A stretch of DNA of 64,000 nucleotides from Isoalcanivorax indicus (lineage in GTDB: Bacteria > Pseudomonadota > Gammaproteobacteria > Pseudomonadales > Alcanivoracaceae), in the NCBI RefSeq assembly GCF_003259185.1, contig NZ_QGMP01000001.1, positions 186,001-250,000 of the forward strand, given 5' to 3'. Each line of letters starts with the position of its first letter. The stretch's first letter is position 1. The notes beneath the pieces were generated by a model that did no database searches, had not been told where the DNA came from, and saw only the letters and a list, made by a program, of their open reading frames with translations. Positions 53,482-60,717 of this stretch are shown one piece after another. The position numbers and the translations under genes were made by a program.

Positions 53482-54411
53482 ATGTCTGACGTGATGCCCG
53501 TACTGGTGTCCCTGCCGCTTGTGATGGTCAGTGCGCTGCTCCTGGATGCGCTCCTGGGTGAGCCGCGCCGCTGGCATCCGCTGGTCGGCTTCGGGCGCCT
53601 GGCCGCTGCGCTGGAGGCGCGTTTCAATCGCGCCCCCGGCTCGGTGTTTGCCGGTATGTTCGCGGCAGGCCTGCTGGTGTTGCCCCCCGTCGTGCTGGTG
53701 TTCTGGCTGAGTCGATGGCTGGACGGCCTGATGCTGTTCGTGTTGCAGGTACTGGGGCTGTGGTGGGCACTGGGCTGGCGCAGCCTGGCCGAACATGCCC
53801 GGGCGGTGGCGCTGCCACTGGCGGCGAGCGACCTGCCGCAAGCACGACACCAGGTGGCGCGTCTGGTCAGCCGCGACACGGCGCAACTGGATGCAGAAGG
53901 TGTGGCCGCTGCGGCGACGGAATCGGTACTGGAAAATGGCGCCGATGCCGTCTTTGCCAGCCTGTTCTGGTTTGCGCTGGCCGGGTTGCCGGGCGTGGTG
54001 TTGCATCGCCTGGTGAATACGCTGGATGCCATGTGGGGCTATCGCACGCCGCGCTTTCTTTACTTCGGCCGCGCGGCGGCGCGGCTGGACGACCTGCTGG
54101 GCTGGGTGCCCGCACGTCTGGTGGCACTGACCTATGCACTGGTGGGGCATGGCCGGGGCGCGCTGCGCTGCTGGCGGCGTCAGGCCTCGCAGTGGGACAG
54201 CCCTAATGCCGGGCCGGTGATGGCGGCGGGCGCCGGTGCCTTGCAGATCCGGCTGGGCGGCCCGGCGCCTTACCATGGCGGTTGGCGCCGACGGCCCGTG
54301 CTGGGCGAAGGCGAGACGGCGTCGGCGGATTCGATTTCGGCCGCGCTGCGTTTGCTGCGGCGGGGCGTCGCGGTTTGGGTGATTGTGATGATGGGAATCG
54401 CTGCCACATGA
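53482..54411 (+). CDS. cbiB: Adenosylcobinamide-phosphate synthase
   Basis: A 309-residue membrane protein of the CbiB (also called CobD in Pseudomonas) family: LLLDALLGEPRRWHPLVGFGRL, RHQVARLVSRDTAQLDAEGVAAAATESVLENGADAVFASLFWFALAGLPG and NTLDAMWGYRTPRFLYFGRAAARLDD. It attaches aminopropanol phosphate to cobyric acid. It overlaps the next gene by 4 bases. It lies between the two riboswitches but has none in its own orientation. Confidence 0.93.
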   Translation: MSDVMPVLVSLPLVMVSALLLDALLGEPRRWHPLVGFGRLAAALEARFNRAPGSVFAGMFAAGLLVLPPVVLVFWLSRWLDGLMLFVLQVLGLWWALGWRSLAEHARAVALPLAASDLPQARHQVARLVSRDTAQLDAEGVAAAATESVLENGADAVFASLFWFALAGLPGVVLHRLVNTLDAMWGYRTPRFLYFGRAAARLDDLLGWVPARLVALTYALVGHGRGALRCWRRQASQWDSPNAGPVMAAGAGALQIRLGGPAPYHGGWRRRPVLGEGETASADSISAALRLLRRGVAVWVIVMMGIAAT

Positions 54412-55427
54412 CCGATGACCTTTCCCTTGAACACGGCGGCCGCCTGCACCGCGCGGCCCTGCAATGGAACCGCCCTGCGGGCCAGTGGCTGGACCTGTCC
54501 ACCGGCATCAGCCCCTGGGCGTTTCCCCTGCCGCCTGTGCCGCGCGCAGTCTGGCAGCGCTTGCCGGACCCGGACGACGGTCTGTTGCCGCAGGCGCAGC
54601 GCTGGCTGGGGGCGCCGGACCACAGTGGTTGCGTGCTGGTGCCGGGCACGCAGAGCGCTATCCAGTGCCTGCCCTGGTTGTGGCGCACGCAGTACGGCGT
54701 GGCCCGGGTGGGTGTGCCTGCCGTGGGCTATGCCGAGCACGCCCGCTGCTGGGCGGCGGCGGGGCATCAGGTGCAGCCCCTGCATCCGGGTCAGGTCGAC
54801 ATGGCGCTGCCAACGCTGGACGTGTTGGTCTGGCTGAACCCGAACAATCCCACCGGGGAACTCACGGGCGACGCCGTCTTGCGCCGTTGGCAGGCGTCAC
54901 TGGCGCAGCGCGGAGGCTGGCTGATTCTCGACGAAGCCTTTGTGGAAGCCGCGCCGGTGGCATCGCTGGGGTCGCTGTGCGGCGCACCGGGTTTCTGGGT
55001 GCTGCGCTCCCTGGGCAAGTTCCATGGCCTGGCGGGCGTGCGCGCCGGGGTGGTGGGTGGCCCGGCAGAGGCCTGTGGGCAACTGGCGGAGCAACTGGGT
55101 CCCTGGGCGTTGAGCGGCCCGGCGCGTTTTGCGCTGAATGCAGCCGTTCGTAATTCTGATTGGCCGATTCATCAGGCCCGCAGGCTGGCGACCATGGCCC
55201 GGGCGCTGGATCGTGTCCTGCAAGCCCGGGGGCTGGCACCTCAGGGGGAGTGCGATCTGTTCCGCTACTGTCTCACCACAGCGGCCGGGCCGTTGTTCGA
55301 GGCACTGGCCCGTCAGGGGGTTCTCGTTCGGCTGCTGACGTCGCCGTCCGCACTGCGTATCGGGTTGCCCGCCGACGATGACGGGTTGCTGCGGCTGGAT
55401 CGGGCGCTGGCTCAGGCTATGCGCTGA
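54408..55427 (+). CDS. cobD: L-threonine-O-3-phosphate decarboxylase
   Basis: A 339-residue PLP enzyme of the class I aminotransferase fold: LDLSTGISPWAFP, VWLNPNNPTGELT, LILDEAFVEA, and the PLP lysine in VLRSLGKFHGLAGVRAG. It makes the aminopropanol phosphate used by CbiB. Named cobD after Salmonella; in Pseudomonas nomenclature it is cobC. ATGA overlap with cbiB. Its stop lies about 40 bases before the second riboswitch. Confidence 0.92.
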   Translation: MTDDLSLEHGGRLHRAALQWNRPAGQWLDLSTGISPWAFPLPPVPRAVWQRLPDPDDGLLPQAQRWLGAPDHSGCVLVPGTQSAIQCLPWLWRTQYGVARVGVPAVGYAEHARCWAAAGHQVQPLHPGQVDMALPTLDVLVWLNPNNPTGELTGDAVLRRWQASLAQRGGWLILDEAFVEAAPVASLGSLCGAPGFWVLRSLGKFHGLAGVRAGVVGGPAEACGQLAEQLGPWALSGPARFALNAAVRNSDWPIHQARRLATMARALDRVLQARGLAPQGECDLFRYCLTTAAGPLFEALARQGVLVRLLTSPSALRIGLPADDDGLLRLDRALAQAMR

Positions 55428-55469
55428 GGCTGAAGTTGGCGCTCCGCGGGCGCTGTGCTACTGTCGCCG

Positions 55470-55662
55470 CGCATTCAGGTGTCCCGCAAGGGAGAAACGG
55501 GAAGACCGGTGAGGCCGCAGGCCAAACCCGGCGCTGCCCCCGCAACGGTGATCGGCAACAGGTATGACAGGGCACGCTTCAGGGCCCGGCCACTGCGCAA
55601 CGCGTGGGAAGGCGTCGTACCGGGGATGAAGATTCCTGCCGTCAGCCCGGAGACCGGCCTGA
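55470..55662 (+). ncRNA. Cobalamin riboswitch controlling btuFCD-cobO-cobQ
   Basis: Conserved blocks in order: [43 protein letters not shown]12 box GCCACTGCGCAACGCGTGGGAAGGCG, and AGCCCGGAGACCGGCCT. It is highly similar to the other B12 riboswitch in this window. Two small hairpins follow (55683-55699 and 55717-55732), neither with a T-run. Confidence 0.93.
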
Positions 55663-55805
55663 GTGAGATCGAAAACGCCGGAGATTGCGGTGGGCAATCA
55701 CGGGGCGCCGACAGGCCTGTCCGCCGGACAGCCGTGCCTGCCGTTCCCCGCCTTGATACCCCCGCCGCAATGCCTGATACGCTGCTCTGACCCGGGTGCT
55801 GCGGA

Positions 55806-56708
55806 ATGCCCATGTGTCTGCACTGGATGACAAGGCTGTTGATGACTGGCCTGCTGACCACCGCCTCGCTGGCGTTGGCGGATACGCCTGCGCGCTGTGT
55901 GCTGGATGATGATGGCCATCGGGTGTGTCTGAATCACCCTGCGCAGCGGGTGGTGGCCCTGTCCCCCGGGGCGACCGAGCTGGTCTACGCTGCCGGGGGT
56001 GGCGCCCGTATGGTGGCCGCAGTGAACTACAGTGACTACCCGCCGGAAGCGGCCAGGCTGCCGCAACTGGGCAGTAACCGGCGACTGGATCTGGAAGCCC
56101 TGCTGGCGCTGGACCCGGACCTGATTCTGGTGATGCCGTCCGGTAATCCGCCGGAGCAGGTGGCGACGCTCAGGCGGCTCGGCCGCACGCTGTTTATTTC
56201 CGAACCGCAGACGTTTGAAGAGGTGGCCAGTTCGCTGGAGCGGCTGTCGATCCTGCTGGGCAGTGAATCGGAAGGGCATCAGGCGGCGGCGGATTTCCGC
56301 CAGGGCATCGAGGCATTGCGCCTGCGTTACCGCGATGCCGCCCCGGTGCCGCTGTTCTACCAGGTCTGGGACGAGCCCTTGATGACGGTGAACGACAGCC
56401 ATTTCATTCATCAGGTCATCGATCTGTGTCGAGGCGAGAATATCTTTGCGGCGCTGCCACGGCAGATTCCACGCATCAGTCTTGAGTCGGTGCTGCAACG
56501 CAACCCCGAAGCCATCGTGGCGGGGGGCATGGGCGAAGAAAATGCGGACTGGCTGGATCATTGGCGGGCCTGGCCGGATCTCACGGCGGTGCAGCGCGAC
56601 AATCTGTTCTTTGTGGCGCCCTCGCTGATCCAGCGCCCCACGCCGCGCTTACTGTACGGCGCCCGCGATCTGTGTGCGCATCTGGATACGGCCCGTGCGC
56701 GGCGTTAA
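55806..56708 (+). CDS. btuF: Periplasmic cobalamin-binding protein
   Basis: A 300-residue substrate-binding protein of the BtuF type: signal peptide, then RVVALSPGATELVYAAGGGARMVAAVNYSDYPPEAARLPQLGSNRRLDLEALLALDPDLILV, FYQVWDEPLMTVNDSHFIHQVIDLCRGENIF, and PRISLESVLQRNPEAIVAGG. It hands corrinoid to BtuCD. The exact start is uncertain among three near Mets (55806, 55812, 55827). Confidence 0.92.
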   Translation: MPMCLHWMTRLLMTGLLTTASLALADTPARCVLDDDGHRVCLNHPAQRVVALSPGATELVYAAGGGARMVAAVNYSDYPPEAARLPQLGSNRRLDLEALLALDPDLILVMPSGNPPEQVATLRRLGRTLFISEPQTFEEVASSLERLSILLGSESEGHQAAADFRQGIEALRLRYRDAAPVPLFYQVWDEPLMTVNDSHFIHQVIDLCRGENIFAALPRQIPRISLESVLQRNPEAIVAGGMGEENADWLDHWRAWPDLTAVQRDNLFFVAPSLIQRPTPRLLYGARDLCAHLDTARARR

Positions 56709-57678
56709 TCGAACGATTTTCGTGTTTGCGCTGCTGGTGCTGGCCGCGCTGCTGGCGTTGCTGGGTGCGGTGGCGTTTGGCAGTGAGCCGATTTCCCGCC
56801 AGCAACTGATTGCGGTTTTCGGCGGCGGTGGTGAGCCGCTGCACCGGATTCTGGTGCTGGAGTTGCGTGCTCCTCGTGCGCTGGCAGCGTTTGCTGTGGG
56901 CGGCTTGCTGGCCGTGGCCGGGGCCCTGATGCAGGTGCTGTTGCGCAATCCGTTGGCGGACCCCTATGTGCTGGGTTTGTCGGGTGGCGCGGCGGTGGGG
57001 GCGCTGGGCGCGATGTTCCTGGGGCTGGGTCTGCTGCTGGTGCCGACAGCCGCTTTCGGCGGCGCGCTGATTTCGGCGCTGCTGGTATTCGGTCTGGCGC
57101 ATGGTACCGGCAGCTGGACACCCACCCGTTTGCTGCTCACCGGTGTCGTGGTTGCGGCGGGCTGGGGCGCGCTGATTACCTTGATGCTGGCGTTGAGTCC
57201 GGCGGAGCGTTTGCCGGGCATGCTGTACTGGCTGATGGGCGACCTGAGCTATGCGCGCAGTCCCTGGCCTGCTGTCACGGTGTTGCTGCTCGCCTGCCTG
57301 GTGCTGTTGCCGGCGGGCCGCACGCTGAACGTATTGGCCCGTGGCCCCTTGCAGGCGGCGGCACTCGGCGTCGCGGTACGGCCGGTGGAGTGGGGCATCT
57401 ACGTGCTGGCAAGCCTGCTGACGGCGGTGGCGGTGACCACGGCGGGCAGCATCGGTTTTGTCGGCTTGATCGTGCCGCATATGCTGCGTCTGGTGCTGGG
57501 TAATGATCAGCGCGTGATCCTGCCTGCGGCGGCGCTGGCGGGTGGGGTGTTGCTGACCGTAGCCGATACCGTGGCGCGCACGACGCTGGCGCCGGAGCAG
57601 TTGCCGGTGGGGGTGATTACCGCCTTGTTGGGCGTGCCGACGTTCCTGTTCCTGCTGCACAGGAGTCGCGCTTCATGA
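56695..57678 (+). CDS. btuC: Cobalamin ABC transporter permease
   Basis: About 327 residues with ten predicted helices, of the FecCD/BtuC family: LRAPRALAAFAVGGLLAVAGALMQVLLRNPLADPYVLGLSGGAAVGA, ATGLMGDL-like region GMLYWLMGDLSYA, and GSIGFVGLIVPHMLRLVLGNDQRVILPAAALAGGVLL. The GTG at 56695 (overlapping btuF) is preferred; another in-frame GTG lies 21 bases upstream. Confidence 0.93.
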   Translation: MRGVNRTIFVFALLVLAALLALLGAVAFGSEPISRQQLIAVFGGGGEPLHRILVLELRAPRALAAFAVGGLLAVAGALMQVLLRNPLADPYVLGLSGGAAVGALGAMFLGLGLLLVPTAAFGGALISALLVFGLAHGTGSWTPTRLLLTGVVVAAGWGALITLMLALSPAERLPGMLYWLMGDLSYARSPWPAVTVLLLACLVLLPAGRTLNVLARGPLQAAALGVAVRPVEWGIYVLASLLTAVAVTTAGSIGFVGLIVPHMLRLVLGNDQRVILPAAALAGGVLLTVADTVARTTLAPEQLPVGVITALLGVPTFLFLLHRSRAS

Positions 57679-58436
57679 TGCAGATTGCAGATCTGGTGCT
57701 GGATATTCCCGGCCGTGCCGATGGCCGCGCGCTGACCCTGGAACTGGCCGCCGGGCAGGTATGGGGGGTGCTGGGGCCCAATGGCGTCGGCAAGACCACC
57801 TTGTTGCACACGCTGGCCGGATTGCGCACGCCGCGCTCGGGTGTTGTGTGTCTGGCAGATCAGCCACTGGCCCGTTTGTCACGCCGCAAAGTGGCGCAAC
57901 GGCTGGCGGTGGTATTCCAGGAACGGCAGGACGGGTTTCCGTCCACGGTGATGGAAACCGTGTTGATCGGTCGCCACCCGTTCCTGTCGCCCTGGCAGAT
58001 GGAGGGCGGTGACGATCTGGCCCGGGCGCGGACGGCGCTGGAGCGCCTGGACCTGTGGCCGTTGCGCGACCGCCTGTTGTCCACCTTGTCCGGCGGCGAA
58101 CGTCAGCGCGTGGCGCTGGCCATGGCGCTGACCCAGGCGCCGGAGATCTGGTTGGCGGACGAGCCGACCAATCATCTCGACCTGCATCATCAGGTCAGCG
58201 TGATGCAGATGCTGCGCGCCGAAGCGGATGCCGGTCGCGCGGTCTGCCTGTGCCTGCACGACCTGAATCTGGCGGCGCGCTGGTGCGATCATGTGCTGTT
58301 GCTTTATCCCGACGGCGAAGCCTGCTGGGGCCCGGCCAGCACCATGCTGGTGCCCCACGCGCTGGAAAAACTCTACGGCCAGCCGCTGGCCGTGGCCCAC
58401 ATCGACGGCGCGCCGGTTTTTGTGCCGCGCGTCTGA
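57675..58436 (+). CDS. btuD: Cobalamin ABC transporter ATP-binding protein
   Basis: A 253-residue ABC ATPase: Walker A GPNGVGKTT, Q-loop VFQERQDG, signature LSGGERQRVALA, Walker B IWLADEPTNHLD, and H-loop LCLHDLN. It overlaps btuC by 4 bases and powers corrinoid import. Confidence 0.94.
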   Translation: MMQIADLVLDIPGRADGRALTLELAAGQVWGVLGPNGVGKTTLLHTLAGLRTPRSGVVCLADQPLARLSRRKVAQRLAVVFQERQDGFPSTVMETVLIGRHPFLSPWQMEGGDDLARARTALERLDLWPLRDRLLSTLSGGERQRVALAMALTQAPEIWLADEPTNHLDLHHQVSVMQMLRAEADAGRAVCLCLHDLNLAARWCDHVLLLYPDGEACWGPASTMLVPHALEKLYGQPLAVAHIDGAPVFVPRV

Positions 58437-58457
58437 AGTGACTGACGAGGATTCACC

Positions 58458-59069
58458 ATGCGAGAAGACGCCAAAGACCCGAAACGCCATGCCGAGCGCA
58501 TGGCGCGCAAACAGAAAATGATGCAGGCCCGCATCAAGGAAGCCGACAAGGCCCAGGGCATCCTGCTGGTCCTCACGGGCCCGGGCAAAGGCAAAAGCAG
58601 CTCCGGCTTCGGCATGGTGGCGCGTGCCCTCGGGCACAAGATGAAAGTCGGCGTCGTGCAATTCATCAAGGGCAGCTTCAGCACCGGCGAAGAGCGTTTT
58701 TTCCGGGCCCAGGACAATGTGGATTATCACGTCATGGGTGAGGGCTACACCTGGGATACGCAGGACCGCGAGCGCGACAGCCGCAAGGCGGAAGAAGCCT
58801 GGGAGATCGTCAAGCGCATGCTTTCAGACGACAGCTACAGCCTGATTGTGCTGGATGAGTTGAATATTGCCCTGCACTACGAGTATCTGGATCTGGATCG
58901 CGTGCTGGACGATTTGCAGAACCGGCCGCCGATGCAGCATGTGGTGGTTACCGGCCGCAACGCGCCGAAGGAGCTGATCGATCTGGCCGACACGGTGACG
59001 GAAATGAAGGAAGTCAAACACGCCTTCCGCGATCAGGGCGTGCGCGCCCAGAAAGGCGTTGAACTCTAA
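58458..59069 (+). CDS. cobO: Cob(I)yrinic acid a,c-diamide adenosyltransferase
   Basis: A 203-residue CobO/BtuR/CobA-type enzyme: P-loop [55 protein letters not shown] and [22 protein letters not shown]. It puts the adenosyl group on cobalt of incoming or partly built corrinoids. The transport genes directly before it fit a salvage role. Confidence 0.95.
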   Translation: MREDAKDPKRHAERMARKQKMMQARIKEADKAQGILLVLTGPGKGKSSSGFGMVARALGHKMKVGVVQFIKGSFSTGEERFFRAQDNVDYHVMGEGYTWDTQDRERDSRKAEEAWEIVKRMLSDDSYSLIVLDELNIALHYEYLDLDRVLDDLQNRPPMQHVVVTGRNAPKELIDLADTVTEMKEVKHAFRDQGVRAQKGVEL

Positions 59070-60621
59070 CGCCCTGATGATCCAGGGCACCACCTCCGAT
59101 GCGGGCAAGAGCACGGTGGTGGCCGCCCTGTGTCGTTCGCTGGCCCGGCGCGGCGTATCGGTGGCGCCGTTCAAACCGCAGAACATGGCGCTGAACAGCG
59201 CCGTCACGGTGGACGGCGGTGAGATCGGCCGTTCCACCGCCTTGCAGGCCGAGGCCTGCGGCATTGCCGCGCACAGCGACATGAACCCGGTGCTGCTGAA
59301 GCCGCAATCCGACACCGGCGCTCAGGTGATCCTGCGCGGTCGCGTGGCCGCCGTGCTGGAAGCCGGTGCTTACCAGGACTACAAGAAAAACGCCCGCGAG
59401 GCGGTGATGGACGCCTGGCAGGCGCTGACCGCGCGCCATGATCTGGTGATTGTCGAAGGCGCAGGCAGCCCGGCGGAAATCAATCTGCGCGCCAACGACA
59501 TTGCTAATATGGGCTTTGCCGAAGCGGTGGACTGCCCGGTGTGGCTGGTGGCGGATATTGATCGCGGTGGCGTGTTCGCGCATCTGGTGGGCACGCTGGC
59601 CTTGCTGTCAGTGAGCGAGCAGCGCCGTGTCAGTGGCCTGCTGATCAACCGTTTTCGGGGTGATATCCGCCTGCTGCAGAACGGCCTCGACTGGCTGACC
59701 CAGCGCACCGGCAAGCCGCTGCTGGGTGTGTTGCCTTACCTGCAAGGCCTGTTGCTGGATGCCGAGGACAGTCTCGGCGACGTGGCGGTGCCTGCCCGTG
59801 AGGGCAGCCTGCGGGTGGTGGTGCCGGTGCTGCCGCGCATCAGCAATCACACCGATCTGGATGCCCTGCGGCTGCACCCGCAGGTGGAGTTGATTCTGGT
59901 GGGCCCGGATCAGCCCGTGCCGCCCGCCGATCTGATCATCCTGCCCGGCAGCAAAAGCACCCGCGCGGACCTGGCCTGGCTGCGTGCCCAGGGCTGGCCT
60001 GCGGTCTTGCAACGGCACCTGCGTTACGGCGGTCGTGTGTTGGGCATCTGCGGCGGCTTCCAGATGCTGGGTGACACCCTCGCTGACCCGGAGGGTCTGG
60101 AAGGGCCGCCCGGCGAGAGCCCCGGGCTGGGTCTGTTGCGCCTGAGCACCCGCATGGTGCCGGGCAAGCAGTTGCGCCAGGTGCGCGGGGTGTTCGCCGA
60201 CCGAACCTTCGCAGACCGGGTCATCACCGATGACGCCGCGCAGGTGGAAGGCTACGAAATCCACAACGGCGTCAGCGATGGCCCGGCCCTGGCGCGGCCC
60301 CTGTTGGCACTGCATGACGCCGCAGGCCCCCGCCCCGACGGGGCTCGCAGCGATGACGACCAGATCGCTGGCACCTATGTCCACGGCCTGTTCGACCACC
60401 CCGACGCCTGCACCGCCCTGCTGCGCTGGGCGGGTCTCGCCGACGCTACGCCCGTGGACTACCGCGCCCACCGCAACACCCAGCTCGACCGCCTGGCCGA
60501 CATGCTGGACGCCCACCTGGACCCGGCCACTCTGGACCGTCTGTGCGAAGGCCGCACCTGCGGTCGCACCTGCGGCCGCACCTGCGGCCGCACCTGCGGT
60601 CGCACCTGCGGTCGCACCTGA
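59059..60621 (+). CDS. cobQ: Cobyric acid synthase (glutamine-dependent) with a repeat-encoded tail
   Basis: A 520-residue CobQ that amidates four side chains of adenosylcobyrinic a,c-diamide. N-terminal P-loop domain ([37 protein letters not shown]) and C-terminal glutamine amidotransferase domain (nucleophile in [10 protein letters not shown], His in YVHGLFDHP). The start may be the TTG at 59059 or the ATG at 59077. The last 24 residues are (Cys-Gly-Arg-Thr)n from a 12-bp repeat, adding five cysteines absent from the family. No corrin-ring genes are nearby. Confidence 0.94.
   Translation: MNSNALMIQGTTSDAGKSTVVAALCRSLARRGVSVAPFKPQNMALNSAVTVDGGEIGRSTALQAEACGIAAHSDMNPVLLKPQSDTGAQVILRGRVAAVLEAGAYQDYKKNAREAVMDAWQALTARHDLVIVEGAGSPAEINLRANDIANMGFAEAVDCPVWLVADIDRGGVFAHLVGTLALLSVSEQRRVSGLLINRFRGDIRLLQNGLDWLTQRTGKPLLGVLPYLQGLLLDAEDSLGDVAVPAREGSLRVVVPVLPRISNHTDLDALRLHPQVELILVGPDQPVPPADLIILPGSKSTRADLAWLRAQGWPAVLQRHLRYGGRVLGICGGFQMLGDTLADPEGLEGPPGESPGLGLLRLSTRMVPGKQLRQVRGVFADRTFADRVITDDAAQVEGYEIHNGVSDGPALARPLLALHDAAGPRPDGARSDDDQIAGTYVHGLFDHPDACTALLRWAGLADATPVDYRAHRNTQLDRLADMLDAHLDPATLDRLCEGRTCGRTCGRTCGRTCGRTCGRT
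60550..60620 (+). repeat. 12-bp tandem repeat, six copies, inside the cobQ 3' end
   Basis: The unit GGYCGCACCTGC is repeated six times with only C/T variation at one position; the last copy runs into the stop codon. It codes for the C-terminal Gly-Arg-Thr-Cys repeats of CobQ. Confidence 0.95.
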
Positions 60622-60633
60622 ACACCAAACAGC

Positions 60634-60666
60634 CGGGCGCTTCGGAAAATTGCCGGAAAGCGCCCG
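60634..60666. terminator. Hairpin between convergent cobQ and secDF
   Basis: A 9-bp stem CGGGCGCTT / AAGCGCCCG with further inner pairing. No T-run on either strand, so if it ends transcripts it is not a classical intrinsic terminator. Confidence 0.4.
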
Positions 60667-60717
60667 ATTCGTCTGAAAATCGCCGCAGCACACGTAGGCC
60701 GGGTGCCATGACAAATG

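Noticed and set aside
60550-60620. Tandem repeat as a CRISPR array
   Set aside because: 12-bp units without spacers inside a coding frame; a microsatellite, not CRISPR.
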